In this document: positions 30,214 to 39,084 of the stretch, piece after piece
How positions within the stretch are numbered: the stretch's first letter is position 1
Layout: the number at the start of each line of letters is the position of its first letter
Source of the DNA: Marinomonas hwangdonensis
GTDB lineage: Bacteria > Pseudomonadota > Gammaproteobacteria > Pseudomonadales > Marinomonadaceae
NCBI RefSeq assembly: GCF_003721245.1
Contig: NZ_RIZG01000012.1
Span: 1-64,000 of the forward strand
DNA: 64,000 nucleotides
Reading direction: 5' to 3'
The notes under the pieces: model-generated
The model's input: the letters and a program-made list of their open reading frames with translations, nothing else
Database searches by the model: none
What the model was told of the DNA's origin: nothing
Program-made: the position numbers and the translations under genes

Positions 30214-30264
30214 GCTGCTCCTTCCTTCTTGAGACTTGTTATCTAATTTGATTGGAGAGCAGAA

Positions 30265-30633
30265 ATGATTCAAACAGAATCGATGCTTGATGTTGCAGAT
30301 AACAGCGGCGCGAAGCGTGTTCAGTGTATTAAAGTACTGGGTGGCTCACATCGTCGTTATGCTGCTATTGGTGACATCATTAAGGTCACAGTGAAAGAAG
30401 CGATCCCTCGTGGTCGTGTGAAAAAAGGGCAGGTTCTTAACGCAGTTGTCGTTAGAACTAAGAAAGGTGTTCGTCGTCCAGATGGCTCTATAATCCGTTT
30501 TGATGTAAACTCTGCGGTATTGTTGAATGCGTCAGGACAGCCGATTGGTACTCGTATCTTTGGCCCTGTAACACGTGAATTGCGTACTGAGCAGTTCATG
30601 AAAATTGTTTCTCTTGCACCAGAAGTGCTGTAA
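30265..30633 (+). CDS. rplN: 50S ribosomal protein L14
   Basis: Forms intersubunit bridges B5 and B8 and binds the silencing factor RsfS. Length 122 aa (E. coli 123). It starts [20 protein letters not shown] and contains the signature [21 protein letters not shown]. It begins the spc segment (rplN-rplX-rplE-rpsN-rpsH-...). No separate spc promoter could be identified with confidence in the 51-nt gap upstream. Confidence 0.97.
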   Translation: MIQTESMLDVADNSGAKRVQCIKVLGGSHRRYAAIGDIIKVTVKEAIPRGRVKKGQVLNAVVVRTKKGVRRPDGSIIRFDVNSAVLLNASGQPIGTRIFGPVTRELRTEQFMKIVSLAPEVL

Positions 30634-30650
30634 GAGGGAGAGGGGACATT

Positions 30651-30968
30651 ATGCGTAAAATCAAACGTGACGACGAAGTTATCGTTATTGCTGGTAAAGA
30701 CAAAGGCAAACGTGGCAAAGTTGTTAAAGTAGTAGACGAAAACCGAGTTCTTGTTTCTGGCATTAATACTGTTAAGAAGCACGAAAAGCCAAACCCTATG
30801 AAGGGTTCAACTGGCGGTATCGTTGAACAAGAAGCACCAATCCAGGTTTCAAACGTAGCCATTTACAACAGTGCTACTGGAAAAGCGGATCGCGTCGGCT
30901 TTAAATTGAACGAAGACGGTACGAAAGTGCGTGTTTTTAAATCAAATAGTGAAGCGATTGACGCCTAA
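30651..30968 (+). CDS. rplX: 50S ribosomal protein L24
   Basis: Assembly initiator of the 50S subunit, located near the tunnel exit. Length 105 aa (E. coli 104). The N-terminal KOW motif [20 protein letters not shown] (residues 7-26) and the [20 protein letters not shown] loop are conserved. GGGAGAGG precedes the ATG. Confidence 0.97.
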   Translation: MRKIKRDDEVIVIAGKDKGKRGKVVKVVDENRVLVSGINTVKKHEKPNPMKGSTGGIVEQEAPIQVSNVAIYNSATGKADRVGFKLNEDGTKVRVFKSNSEAIDA

Positions 30969-30985
30969 GAGCGAGAATTATAGCC

Positions 30986-31525
30986 ATGGCGAGACTTAAG
31001 CAAGTATATAAAGATCAAGTTGTAGCAAAACTTTCTGAAGAGTTTAGCTACAAAAACGTGATGGAAGTGCCGAAAATCACTAAAATCACTTTAAATATGG
31101 GTGTTGGTGAAGCTATCGCAGACAAGAAACTTCTTGAAAGTGCGGTAAAAGATCTTGAAGCACTTAGCGGCCAAAAAGTTGTAGTGACTAAGGCTCGCAA
31201 ATCTGTAGCTGGCTTTAAAATCCGTGACGGTTACCCGATCGGTTGTAAAGTGACGCTACGTGGCGAGCGTATGTGGGATTTCTTCGACCGTTTGGTTGAC
31301 GTTGCTATCCCACGTATTCGCGACTTCCGTGGACTTAACCCTAAGTCTTTTGACGGTCGTGGTAACTACAGTATGGGTGTTAAAGAGCAGATCATCTTCC
31401 CTGAAATCGATTACGATAAAGTGGATCGTGTGCGTGGTATGGACATTACCATCACAACGACTGCTCGTACCGACGAAGAAGGTCGTGCTTTGCTAGCCGC
31501 CTTTAGTTTCCCTTTCAAGAAATAA
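30986..31525 (+). CDS. rplE: 50S ribosomal protein L5
   Basis: Binds 5S rRNA in the central protuberance and forms bridge B1b with S13. Length 179 aa, identical to E. coli. The signature [13 protein letters not shown] is near residue 32, and the [20 protein letters not shown] and [18 protein letters not shown] blocks are intact. It follows rplX after 17 nt. In E. coli the S8 repressor binds around this start, but I could not recognise that fold here. Confidence 0.97.
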   Translation: MARLKQVYKDQVVAKLSEEFSYKNVMEVPKITKITLNMGVGEAIADKKLLESAVKDLEALSGQKVVVTKARKSVAGFKIRDGYPIGCKVTLRGERMWDFFDRLVDVAIPRIRDFRGLNPKSFDGRGNYSMGVKEQIIFPEIDYDKVDRVRGMDITITTTARTDEEGRALLAAFSFPFKK

Positions 31526-31537
31526 GAGGTAGGAATC

Positions 31538-31843
31538 ATGGCAAAAATTTCAATGATTCAGCGCGAAGCAAAACGCACTAAATTAGTGGCTAAGTACGCT
31601 GAAAAGCGTGCTGCCCTAAAAGCGATCATTAGCGACGTTAATGCATCGGACGATGAAAAATGGGAAGCTTCGCTTAAATTGCAAGCACTTCCACGTGATT
31701 CATCTTCTTCTCGCCAGCGTAACCGCTGTCAAATCACGGGTCGTCCGCACGGTGTTTACCGTCGCTTCGGCTTGTCTCGTATCAAACTGCGTGAAGCAGC
31801 GATGCGCGGTGATGTACCAGGCTTGAAGAAAGCTAGTTGGTAA
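31538..31843 (+). CDS. rpsN: 30S ribosomal protein S14 (zinc-free type)
   Basis: 30S head protein. At 101 aa it is the long, zinc-independent (C-minus) form; the four-cysteine ribbon of the short form is absent and only one Cys is seen, in [17 protein letters not shown]. Late-assembling neighbour of S3 and S10. It is followed by an unusual 129-nt gap before rpsH that contains a candidate stem-loop. Confidence 0.97.
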   Translation: MAKISMIQREAKRTKLVAKYAEKRAALKAIISDVNASDDEKWEASLKLQALPRDSSSSRQRNRCQITGRPHGVYRRFGLSRIKLREAAMRGDVPGLKKASW

Positions 31844-31870
31844 GCAAGTAGATCACGATCATAATACATG

Positions 31871-31913
31871 GCAGTGAGAGGGGTGTCTAAATACTGGACA
31901 TTCGTCTCGCTGC
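31871..31913 (+). other. Candidate stem-loop in the rpsN-rpsH gap
   Basis: GCAGTGAGA (31871-31879) pairs with TCTCGCTGC (31905-31913), 9 bp with one G-T. An inner TGTC/GACA stem (31884-31887 with 31897-31900) lies beyond an asymmetric internal loop. No T-run follows. It lies about 60 nt before rpsH and could be a ribosomal-protein target, perhaps for S8, or a processing site. Confidence 0.4.
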
Positions 31914-31972
31914 TGTGTACTATGCGCGAGCTCTATTTGCTGCACAATGGTTTTTAAATTAGGAGCTCTTAA

Positions 31973-32365
31973 ATGAGTATGCAAGATACCCTTGCGGATA
32001 TGTTTACACGTATTCGCAATGCACAGATGGCTGCAAAGACTTCTGTGAGTATGCCTTCATCAAAAATGAAGTCATCTATTGCTGCTGTTCTACGTGAAGA
32101 AGGTTACGTTGGTGACTTTTCCGTAGATGACGCAGTAAAACCTACTCTTACAATCGAGTTGAAATACTACGAAGGTAAGCCGGTTATTGAACAAATTAAA
32201 CGCGCTTCTCGCCCAAGCTTGCGCCAATACAAAGGCACAACTGCTCTACCTAAAGTAGAAGCTGGCCTTGGTGTTGCGATCATTTCTACCTCTAAAGGTG
32301 TGATGACAGACCGTGCAGCACGTGCTGCTGGTATTGGTGGCGAAGTAATCTGCACTGTATTCTAG
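31973..32365 (+). CDS. rpsH: 30S ribosomal protein S8
   Basis: Primary binder of the 16S central domain and, in E. coli, the translational repressor of the spc operon. Length 130 aa, identical to E. coli. The start [20 protein letters not shown] and the C-terminal [19 protein letters not shown] are canonical. AGGAGCT precedes the ATG at 31973. It lies after a structured 129-nt gap, unlike the compact spacing of its neighbours. Confidence 0.97.
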   Translation: MSMQDTLADMFTRIRNAQMAAKTSVSMPSSKMKSSIAAVLREEGYVGDFSVDDAVKPTLTIELKYYEGKPVIEQIKRASRPSLRQYKGTTALPKVEAGLGVAIISTSKGVMTDRAARAAGIGGEVICTVF

Positions 32366-32373
32366 GAGTTAGT

Positions 32374-32907
32374 ATGTCTCGAGTTGCTAATAGTCCCGTG
32401 ACGCTTCCTAGTGGTGTAGATTTGACTCTTAACGGCCAAACCGTCATCGTAAAAGGCGGCAAAGGTTCTTTAGAGTTTAATGTTCACACAAGCGTTGTTG
32501 TGTCTAAAGAAGAAAATGTTATTACCTTCGCTGCGCGCGATGGTGCAAAACAAAGCCGTGCCTTAGCTGGTACTACTCGTGCTCTTGTTAACAACATGGT
32601 TGTTGGTGTTAGTCAAGGTTTCGAGAAACGTTTATATCTTCAAGGTGTCGGTTACCGTGCTGCGCTTAAAGGCAGTGTGCTTAACCTATCTCTGGGTTTT
32701 TCTCACCCAGTAGATTACGAATTACCCGAAGGCATAACAGCTGAATGTGCTTCTCAAACAGAAGTTGTGATCCGTGGCATTGATAAACAAGCCGTTGGTC
32801 AAGCTGCTGCAGAAGTTCGCGGTTTCCGTCCGCCTGAGCCTTATAAAGGTAAGGGTGTTCGTTATGCTGACGAAGTTATTCGTCGTAAAGAAGCTAAGAA
32901 GAAGTAG
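32374..32907 (+). CDS. rplF: 50S ribosomal protein L6
   Basis: Two-domain protein near the sarcin-ricin loop and factor-binding site. Length 177 aa, identical to E. coli. It begins [20 protein letters not shown] and ends with the conserved [20 protein letters not shown]. It follows rpsH by 8 nt and precedes rplR by 10. Confidence 0.97.
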   Translation: MSRVANSPVTLPSGVDLTLNGQTVIVKGGKGSLEFNVHTSVVVSKEENVITFAARDGAKQSRALAGTTRALVNNMVVGVSQGFEKRLYLQGVGYRAALKGSVLNLSLGFSHPVDYELPEGITAECASQTEVVIRGIDKQAVGQAAAEVRGFRPPEPYKGKGVRYADEVIRRKEAKKK

Positions 32908-32917
32908 GTAGGCATTC

Positions 32918-33268
32918 ATGAACACTAAAAAACAATCTCGGATTCGTCGTGCACGTCGTGCTCGTTTGCATATTCGTGACTTAGGTGCGAATCGTCTAAC
33001 TGTACATCGCACGCCACGCCACATGTATGCTCAAGTGATTTCTCCTTGCGGTAGTAAAGTGCTTGCTAGCGCCTCTACTCTTGAGGAAGCGCTTCGCGGT
33101 ACAGCGACTGGTAATAAAGTAGCAGCTAAAGAAGTTGGTACTTTGATTGCTACTCGTGCTAAAGAAGCAGGTGTCACTTCGGTCGCATTTGACCGTTCTG
33201 GCTTCAAATATCATGGCCGCGTTCAGGTTCTTGCTGACGCTGCTCGTGAAGCCGGTCTAGAGTTCTAA
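32918..33268 (+). CDS. rplR: 50S ribosomal protein L18
   Basis: Mediates 5S rRNA attachment with L5. Length 116 aa (E. coli 117). The basic N-terminus ([15 protein letters not shown]) and the C-terminal [20 protein letters not shown] are conserved. The start is preceded by a weak GTAGG. Part of the tight rplF-rplR-rpsE-rpmD-rplO-secY run. Confidence 0.97.
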   Translation: MNTKKQSRIRRARRARLHIRDLGANRLTVHRTPRHMYAQVISPCGSKVLASASTLEEALRGTATGNKVAAKEVGTLIATRAKEAGVTSVAFDRSGFKYHGRVQVLADAAREAGLEF

Positions 33269-33278
33269 GGGGTAGCAA

Positions 33279-33779
33279 ATGGCAGTTAATGATCAACAAA
33301 CTAGCGACCTCCAAGAGAAGCTAGTACAAGTAAACCGCGTTGCTAAAGTAGTGAAGGGTGGTCGTATCTTCTCTTTCACAGCTTTGACAGTCGTTGGTGA
33401 TGGTAATGGTAAGGTTGGCTTTGGTCGTGGTAAAGCACGCGAAGTGCCTCAAGCTATCCAAAAAGCAATGGAACAAGCTCGTCGTAACATGGTTTCCGTT
33501 AAGCTAGATGGTGATACTTTGCAGTATCCTGTTAAAGCAAACCACGGTGCCTCTAAAGTTTACATGCAGCCTGCGTCTCAAGGTACTGGTATCATCGCCG
33601 GTGGTGCAATGCGTGCGGTTCTAGAAATCGCTGGCGTTCACAACGTATTGGCGAAATGTTACGGCTCTACAAACCCAGTAAACGTAGTTCGTGCTACGAT
33701 CAAAGGTTTGCAGGATATGAAAGCACCTGAACAAATCGCGGCAAAACGCGGTAAGTCAGTCGATCAAATTTTGGGGTAA
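33279..33779 (+). CDS. rpsE: 30S ribosomal protein S5
   Basis: Fidelity and mRNA-entry protein located on the solvent side of the decoding centre. Length 166 aa (E. coli 167). The dsRNA-binding-like N-terminal domain contains [20 protein letters not shown] and [18 protein letters not shown]. The spectinomycin-loop region ahead of it (residues 19-27) shows no deletion. The C-terminal domain contains [16 protein letters not shown]. Confidence 0.97.
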   Translation: MAVNDQQTSDLQEKLVQVNRVAKVVKGGRIFSFTALTVVGDGNGKVGFGRGKAREVPQAIQKAMEQARRNMVSVKLDGDTLQYPVKANHGASKVYMQPASQGTGIIAGGAMRAVLEIAGVHNVLAKCYGSTNPVNVVRATIKGLQDMKAPEQIAAKRGKSVDQILG

Positions 33780-33785
33780 TGTGTT

Positions 33786-33971
33786 ATGGCGAATAATACC
33801 ATCACAGTTCAACTAACCCGCAGCCCGATCGGTCGTCTTCCAAAGCACCGTGAAACTGTTAAAGGCTTGGGTTTGCGCAAAGTTGGCCAGACACGTGAAT
33901 TAGAAGATACACCTTCTGTTCGCGGCATGGTTAATAAAGTTTATTATATGGTTAAAGTGGTAGGAGAATAA
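33786..33971 (+). CDS. rpmD: 50S ribosomal protein L30
   Basis: Small 61-residue protein (E. coli 59) of the ferredoxin-like fold that binds 23S rRNA domain II. Conserved [20 protein letters not shown] and [14 protein letters not shown] are present. It lies 6 nt after rpsE and one base before rplO, and is presumably translated by coupling. Confidence 0.96.
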   Translation: MANNTITVQLTRSPIGRLPKHRETVKGLGLRKVGQTRELEDTPSVRGMVNKVYYMVKVVGE

Positions 33972-33972
33972 C

Positions 33973-34407
33973 ATGTTCTTAAATACACTTCGTCCTGGCG
34001 AAGGTAGCAAGCATGCTCCTAAACGTGTTGGTCGCGGCATTGGTAGCGGCTTGGGCAAAACTGGCGGACGAGGCCATAAAGGTCTTAAATCTCGCTCAGG
34101 TGGCTCAGTAAAACCTGGTTTTGAAGGTGGTCAAATGCCTTTGCAGAAACGTCTGCCAAAATTCGGTTTTACTTCACGTCAGGCAAAGTATGTTGCTGAA
34201 GTTCGTTTAAACGAACTTGCTGCTGTAAATGCTGAAGTTGTAGATTTAGCTGCTCTTAAAGGCGCTGACATTCTAGGTCATCAGATTAAGACTGCACGTG
34301 TAATTTTGTCAGGTTCAATCGACAAAGCGATTACCGTTCGTGGCCTTAAAGTGACTAAAGGTGCTCGTGCCGCTATTGAAGCAGCTGGCGGAAAAGTCGA
34401 GGAATAA
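33973..34407 (+). CDS. rplO: 50S ribosomal protein L15
   Basis: Late-assembly protein with a long basic Gly/Arg-rich extension ([20 protein letters not shown]) threading into 23S rRNA. Length 144 aa, identical to E. coli. GGAG precedes the ATG. The stop codon directly abuts the secY ATG, so secY translation is probably coupled. Confidence 0.97.
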   Translation: MFLNTLRPGEGSKHAPKRVGRGIGSGLGKTGGRGHKGLKSRSGGSVKPGFEGGQMPLQKRLPKFGFTSRQAKYVAEVRLNELAAVNAEVVDLAALKGADILGHQIKTARVILSGSIDKAITVRGLKVTKGARAAIEAAGGKVEE

Positions 34408-35739
34408 ATGGCAAAGCGTGGCTCACTACCTGCTGGAGTACAAAACGGTTTAGGCGAGCTGTGGGCTCGCATTCGTTTTGTCTTTATGGCAATTATTGTA
34501 TACCGAATCGGTGCGCATATTCCTGTTCCAGGTATTAATCCTGACAGGTTATCAGCGTTGTTTGATCAAAATGAAGGCACTATTCTGAGTTTATTTAACG
34601 TATTCTCAGGGGGCGCGCTTGAACGCATGAGTATTCTTGCGCTTGGGATTCTGCCCTATATTTCTGCCTCTATTATTATGCAGTTATTGACGGTTGTGAG
34701 TCCTCAGCTTGAGCAGTTGAAAAAAGAGGGTGAAGCGGGACGTCGTAAGATTACCCAATACACTCGCTACGGTACCGTACTACTCGCTCTTATTCAGTCA
34801 GCTAGTATGGCTGTGGGTCTTGCTAGTCAAGGTATTTCTTTTAGCAGCGGCATTGAGTTCTACGCTGTTGCTGTGATTACTTTGGTTGCTGGTACTGTTT
34901 TTCTTATGTGGTTGGGTGAGCAAGTTACCGAGAAGGGGATTGGTAATGGTATTTCCATTCTAATCTTTGCGGGTATTGTTGCTGGCCTTCCCTCTGCTTT
35001 AGGTCGTTCATTTGAATCGGCTCGTCAAGGCGATATTAATATTTTAGCTCTGTTGCTCATTGGTGTGTTAGCCATAGCGACTGTCGCTTTCGTTGTTTTC
35101 ATCGAACGTGGTCAGCGCCGAATTACGGTTAATTATGCTAAGCGTCAACAAGGCAAAAAAGTGTTTGCTGCACAAAAGAGTCATTTGCCGCTTAAAGTGA
35201 ATATGGCTGGTGTTATACCACCTATCTTCGCTTCAAGTATTCTTCTGTTTCCTGCTTCAATCGGACAATGGTTTGGGCAGGGCGAAGGTATGGAATGGTT
35301 GCAAAACACTTCCTTGGCATTGGCCCCCGGGCAACCACTCTATGTGCTGTTGTTTGCGATAGCAATTGTCTTCTTTTGCTTTTTCTACACAGCCTTAGTG
35401 TTCAACCCTAAAGATGTGGCAGATAATTTAAAAAAATCCGGTGCCTTTTTGCCGGGTATTCGTCCAGGTGATCATACCGCTCGATATATTGATGGTGTAA
35501 TGACTCGTTTGACACTGTTTGGTGCTTTGTACATCACACTTGTGTCCCTGATGCCTCAGTTCTTTGTTGTTGCGTGGAATGTTCCATTCTACTTTGGCGG
35601 TACCTCTATGTTGATCGTAGTGGTTGTCGTTATGGACTTTATGTCGCAAGTTCAAAGTCACCTGATGAGTCAGCAATACGAGTCATTAATGAAGAAATCT
35701 AATCTGACTGGTTATGGTCCAAATGGCCTAATGCGCTAA
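34408..35739 (+). CDS. secY: Preprotein translocase subunit SecY
   Basis: Pore-forming subunit of the Sec translocon, 443 aa as in E. coli, with ten predicted transmembrane helices. The plug and pore-ring region ([22 protein letters not shown], split over TM2) and the cytoplasmic loop [12 protein letters not shown] are intact, as are the ribosome/SecA-binding loops (YAKRQQGKK). It sits in its usual place between rplO and rpmJ. Its partner SecE is encoded about 26 kb upstream in this window. Confidence 0.98.
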   Translation: MAKRGSLPAGVQNGLGELWARIRFVFMAIIVYRIGAHIPVPGINPDRLSALFDQNEGTILSLFNVFSGGALERMSILALGILPYISASIIMQLLTVVSPQLEQLKKEGEAGRRKITQYTRYGTVLLALIQSASMAVGLASQGISFSSGIEFYAVAVITLVAGTVFLMWLGEQVTEKGIGNGISILIFAGIVAGLPSALGRSFESARQGDINILALLLIGVLAIATVAFVVFIERGQRRITVNYAKRQQGKKVFAAQKSHLPLKVNMAGVIPPIFASSILLFPASIGQWFGQGEGMEWLQNTSLALAPGQPLYVLLFAIAIVFFCFFYTALVFNPKDVADNLKKSGAFLPGIRPGDHTARYIDGVMTRLTLFGALYITLVSLMPQFFVVAWNVPFYFGGTSMLIVVVVVMDFMSQVQSHLMSQQYESLMKKSNLTGYGPNGLMR

Positions 35740-35759
35740 GCGTAAGGTTGGAGTTGAAC

Positions 35760-35873
35760 ATGAAAGTACGTGCATCTGTAAAGAAAATCTGTCGTAACTG
35801 TAAAGTCGTTCGTCGTAACGGTTCAGTTCGTGTGATCTGTATTGAGCCTCGCCACAAACAGCGTCAAGGTTAA
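35760..35873 (+). CDS. rpmJ: 50S ribosomal protein L36 (zinc-ribbon type)
   Basis: A 37-residue protein beginning [20 protein letters not shown]. Zinc ligands are C11, C14, C27 and the His of EPRHKQ, so this is the zinc-binding (C-plus) form. It lies 20 nt after secY with a GGTTGGAG ribosome-binding site, the canonical end of the spc operon. E. coli has 38 residues. It is too short for routine ORF length cut-offs, so it is easily missed. Confidence 0.96.
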   Translation: MKVRASVKKICRNCKVVRRNGSVRVICIEPRHKQRQG

Positions 35874-35905
35874 TTGCGAGATCACTCAATGATAGGTAAG
35901 GGTGG

Positions 35906-35934
35906 TTGATTTTTGTCCTAAAGATAGGCATAAT
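35906..35934 (+). promoter_or_regulatory. Sigma-70 promoter of the alpha operon
   Basis: TTGATT (35906-35911), a 17-bp spacer and CATAAT (35929-35934), followed by the GC-rich CTGCCGCCC. The transcript would carry a leader of about 57 nt before rpsM. A TTGATCATCAA palindrome in that leader may help form an S4-type regulatory fold, but this was not established. Confidence 0.65.
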
Positions 35935-35997
35935 CTGCCGCCCTCATGAAAGTAAAATGATGGTTGGTTGATCATCAATAACAACGGAGTAAAATGA

Positions 35998-36354
35998 ATG
36001 GCTCGTATAGCCGGTGTCAATATTCCTGACAATAAACATGCGGTCATTTCTCTGACTTACATCTTCGGAATTGGTCGCACTCGTTCGCGCGCTATTTGCG
36101 CCGCTACTGGTGTTGCAGAGACTGCTAAAATTGGCTCTCTAAGCGATGAAACGCTTGACTTACTTCGTGGAGAAGTTGGTAACTACACTGTAGAAGGTGA
36201 CTTGCGTCGTGAAGTCAGTATGTCTATCAAACGTCTGATGGACCTAGGCTGTAACCGTGGTATCCGCCACCGTCGTAGCCTACCTGTTCGTGGTCAACGT
36301 ACCAAAACGAACGCTCGTACACGAAAAGGTCCTCGTAAACCTATTCGTAAGTAA
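35998..36354 (+). CDS. rpsM: 30S ribosomal protein S13
   Basis: Head protein forming bridges B1a and B1b and contacting P-site tRNA through its basic tail. Length 118 aa, identical to E. coli. It begins [20 protein letters not shown] and ends [18 protein letters not shown]. The ATG at 35998 follows CGGAG at 8 nt; an out-of-frame ATG four bases earlier is ignored. It is the first gene of the alpha operon (rpsM-rpsK-rpsD-rpoA-rplQ), which S4 represses in E. coli. Confidence 0.97.
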   Translation: MARIAGVNIPDNKHAVISLTYIFGIGRTRSRAICAATGVAETAKIGSLSDETLDLLRGEVGNYTVEGDLRREVSMSIKRLMDLGCNRGIRHRRSLPVRGQRTKTNARTRKGPRKPIRK

Positions 36355-36368
36355 TTTAAACGCGTTTC

Positions 36369-36393
36369 GCTCTAGTCACAAGTTTACTAGAGC
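36369..36393 (+). other. Hairpin in the rpsM-rpsK gap
   Basis: GCTCTAGT (36369-36376) pairs perfectly with ACTAGAGC (36386-36393) around a 9-nt loop. No T-run follows. It is an intra-operonic hairpin of unknown role. Confidence 0.55.
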
Positions 36394-36418
36394 TGAGCAT
36401 TAAATAGGAAAGTGCAAT

Positions 36419-36811
36419 ATGGCTAAGCCAGCTACGCGCAACACCAAGAAGAAAGTCAAAAAGACGGTCGTCGATGGTGTTGCTCATGTACATGCGTCAT
36501 TCAATAACACGATTGTGACGATTACAGACCGCCAAGGTAATGCCTTGTCTTGGGCTACTGCCGGTGGTTCTGGTTTCCGTGGTTCTCGTAAAAGTACTCC
36601 ATTCGCTGCTCAGGTAGCGGCTGAACGTGCCGGTGCTGTCGCACAAGAATTCGGCCTTAAAAACGTTGACGTAATGATCAAGGGCCCTGGTCCTGGTCGT
36701 GAGTCCGCAGTCCGTGCATTGAATGCATTGGGTCTGCGTATCAATAACATCACAGATGTGACGCCAATTCCGCACAACGGTTGCCGTCCACCTAAGAAAC
36801 GTCGCGTTTAA
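36419..36811 (+). CDS. rpsK: 30S ribosomal protein S11
   Basis: Platform protein near the mRNA exit and the Shine-Dalgarno helix, partner of S7 in the E site. Length 130 aa (E. coli 129). Conserved blocks are [34 protein letters not shown] and the C-terminal [25 protein letters not shown] precedes the ATG. Confidence 0.97.
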   Translation: MAKPATRNTKKKVKKTVVDGVAHVHASFNNTIVTITDRQGNALSWATAGGSGFRGSRKSTPFAAQVAAERAGAVAQEFGLKNVDVMIKGPGPGRESAVRALNALGLRINNITDVTPIPHNGCRPPKKRRV

Positions 36812-36825
36812 GAGGAGACAGATAC

Positions 36826-37446
36826 ATGGCTCGTTATATAGGTCCAACTTGTAAGTTGTCTCGTCGTGAAGGTACCGACTTGCAATTGAAGAGCGGTTCA
36901 CGCGCTCTTGAGTCGAAATGTAAAGCAGAAACGGTTCCAGGTGTGCACGGTGCACGTCGTGGTCGTCTTTCTGATTACGGCTTACAGTTACGTGAAAAAC
37001 AAAAAGTTCGCCGTATGTATGGCATTCTTGAAAAGCAATTCCGTAATTACTACAAATCTGCTGCTCGTCTTAAAGGTGCTACTGGTGAGAACCTTCTGCA
37101 ACTTTTGGAATCACGTTTAGATAACGTTGTTTATCGCGCAGGTTTTGGTTCTACACGTGCTGAAGCTCGTCAACTAGTTGGCCATAAAGGCATTCTAGTA
37201 AATGGCGCTTCTGTTAACATTCCGTCTTACCAAGTGAAAGCTGGTGACGTAGTGTCGATCCGTGAAAAAGCTAAAAAGCAATTGCGTGTACAGAACGCAC
37301 TAGAGCTATCTAAAGGTCGTGCACCAATCCATTGGATTGAGGTTGATTCAACCAAGCTGGAAGCAACTTACAAAGCTGTTCCAGAGCGTGCCGATTTGTC
37401 AGCAGAAATTAATGAGAACCTAATTGTCGAACTTTACTCTAAGTAA
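36826..37446 (+). CDS. rpsD: 30S ribosomal protein S4
   Basis: Primary 16S 5'-domain binder, mRNA-entry helicase component, and the alpha-operon repressor in E. coli. Length 206 aa, identical to E. coli. It starts [20 protein letters not shown]. The S4 RNA-binding domain ([20 protein letters not shown], about residues 92-111) is intact. Only a single Cys pair is seen, so it is the zinc-free form. Confidence 0.97.
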   Translation: MARYIGPTCKLSRREGTDLQLKSGSRALESKCKAETVPGVHGARRGRLSDYGLQLREKQKVRRMYGILEKQFRNYYKSAARLKGATGENLLQLLESRLDNVVYRAGFGSTRAEARQLVGHKGILVNGASVNIPSYQVKAGDVVSIREKAKKQLRVQNALELSKGRAPIHWIEVDSTKLEATYKAVPERADLSAEINENLIVELYSK

Positions 37447-37479
37447 TTTGATGATTAGGATTATGAAATAGGTGGATCT

Positions 37480-38484
37480 ATGCAGCGTTCAGTGAGCGAA
37501 TTGTTAACCCCACGCAACATTGAAGTACAAGAGCTAAGTAAGACGCGTGCTAAAGTAACACTGCAACCGCTTGAACGTGGTTTTGGTCATACGCTTGGTA
37601 ATGCTCTTCGCCGTATTCTTTTGTCTTCGATGCCAGGTTGTGCGATTGTTGAAGTTGAAATCGACGGTGTGTTGCATGAATACAGCGCAATCGAAGGGGT
37701 TAAAGAAGATGTAATTGAGATTCTTCTTAACCTGAAAGGAGTTGCGATCGCTCTACACGGGCAAGATGAAGCAACTCTTACTTTAAGTAAAAAGGGTCCA
37801 GGTGTCGTAACAGCAAGTGATATTCAGCTTGTTGCAGATGCTGAGATTGCTAACCCAGATCATGTTATTGCTCACTTAGATGATACTGCTGAATTAACTA
37901 TGCAGATCAAAGTAGCCCGTGGTCGTGGTTATGAGCCTGCTGATGTCCGTATTGCGAGCGACGATGAGACTCGTCCTATTGGTCGCTTGCAGCTGGATGC
38001 CTCATTCAGCCCTGTTCGTCGTGTTGCTTATAATGTTGAAAATGCTCGTGTTGAGCAGCGTACTGATCTAGATAAGTTGGTTTTAGACATCGAATCTAAC
38101 GGTACTATTGATCCAGAAGAAGCCATTCGTCGTGCAGCGACTATTCTTCAACAGCAAATCGCCGTCTTTGTCGCTCTTGAAAGCGAAAGCGAAGCGCCTG
38201 TTGTTGAAGAAGAAGATGAGATTGATCCAATTTTGCTACGCCCGGTCGATGATCTTGAATTGACCGTTCGCAGTGCTAACTGTTTAAAAGCAGAGAACAT
38301 TTATTACATCGGTGATTTGATTCAACGCACTGAGGTTGAGCTTCTTAAGACGCCTAACCTTGGTAAGAAGTCGTTAACTGAAATCAAAGATGTTTTAGCA
38401 CAGCGTGGTTTGTCTTTGGGAATGCGTCTAGAAAACTGGCCACCTGCTAGTTTGAAAGACGATAGCAAAGTTCTAGCTCGCTAG
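37480..38484 (+). CDS. rpoA: DNA-directed RNA polymerase subunit alpha
   Basis: Dimeric assembly platform of RNA polymerase, 334 aa (E. coli 329). The N-terminal domain has the dimer signature [20 protein letters not shown] (residues about 32-51). An acidic linker ([18 protein letters not shown]) leads to the C-terminal domain, whose [17 protein letters not shown] carries the arginine that contacts UP elements and activators. Cotranscribed with rplQ. Confidence 0.98.
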   Translation: MQRSVSELLTPRNIEVQELSKTRAKVTLQPLERGFGHTLGNALRRILLSSMPGCAIVEVEIDGVLHEYSAIEGVKEDVIEILLNLKGVAIALHGQDEATLTLSKKGPGVVTASDIQLVADAEIANPDHVIAHLDDTAELTMQIKVARGRGYEPADVRIASDDETRPIGRLQLDASFSPVRRVAYNVENARVEQRTDLDKLVLDIESNGTIDPEEAIRRAATILQQQIAVFVALESESEAPVVEEEDEIDPILLRPVDDLELTVRSANCLKAENIYYIGDLIQRTEVELLKTPNLGKKSLTEIKDVLAQRGLSLGMRLENWPPASLKDDSKVLAR

Positions 38485-38526
38485 GTCATTGTTCCCTGAC
38501 CACCGTAGTTTGGTAAGGAATGTAAA

Positions 38527-38904
38527 ATGCGTCATCGTAAGAGTGGACGTCACTTAAACCGTACTAGCTCACATCGCAAAGCGATGTTTAAAAATATGGC
38601 TGCTTCTTTGTTTGAGCACGAAGTTATTAAGACGACGTTGCCAAAAGCAAAAGAATTACGCCGTGTTGCTGAGCCTTTGATCACATTGGCGAAAATCGAT
38701 TCCGTTGCGAATCGTCGTCTTGCTTTTGCTCGTACTCGTAGCAAAGATGCAGTGGGTAAATTGTTTACTGAACTTGGTCCTCGTTACCAAGCTCGTCCTG
38801 GTGGTTACATTCGCATTCTTAAATGCGGTTTCCGTTCAGGTGACAACGCGCCTATGGCTTATGTCGAATTGGTCGATCGTCCAGTCGCAGAAGCCGCTGA
38901 GTAA
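38527..38904 (+). CDS. rplQ: 50S ribosomal protein L17
   Basis: Located at the base of the exit tunnel. Length 125 aa (E. coli 127). It starts [20 protein letters not shown] and ends [18 protein letters not shown] plus a short acidic tail. Last gene of the alpha operon and of the continuous ribosomal protein block; a strong terminator follows 16 nt downstream. Confidence 0.98.
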   Translation: MRHRKSGRHLNRTSSHRKAMFKNMAASLFEHEVIKTTLPKAKELRRVAEPLITLAKIDSVANRRLAFARTRSKDAVGKLFTELGPRYQARPGGYIRILKCGFRSGDNAPMAYVELVDRPVAEAAE

Positions 38905-38920
38905 TATCAGTTTGTAATAA

Positions 38921-38950
38921 AAAGCCGAGCTTTATAGCTCGGCTTTTTTT
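38921..38950 (+). terminator. Rho-independent terminator of the alpha operon
   Basis: AAAGCCGAGCT (38921-38931) pairs perfectly with AGCTCGGCTTT (38936-38946) around TTAT, followed by a run of T. Confidence 0.96.
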
Positions 38951-39022
38951 TGTTTTTTTTGGACTTTCGGATTTTTTTATTTCATCTATTTTATCGTGTT
39001 TTGAGTTTCTCCAAAAAATGCA

Positions 39023-39060
39023 CAAAAAACCCCGACTAGATTAACTTGTCGGGGTTTTTG
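39023..39060. terminator. Bidirectional terminator downstream of uvrA
   Basis: AAAAACCCCGAC and GTCGGGGTTTTT form a 12-bp stem around an AT-rich loop. T-runs occur on both strands. It terminates uvrA on the minus strand and backs up the rplQ terminator on the plus strand. Confidence 0.92.
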
Positions 39061-39084
39061 ATCTATTAGGTCATAGCGACTTGA

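Noticed and set aside
30969-31010. E. coli-type S8 binding site at the rplX-rplE junction
   Set aside because: The junction is only 17 nt and no helix-21-like fold could be drawn around the rplE start.
35941-35997. Alpha-operon S4 pseudoknot leader
   Set aside because: A TTGATCATCAA palindrome is present, but the nested pseudoknot of the E. coli leader could not be matched by eye.
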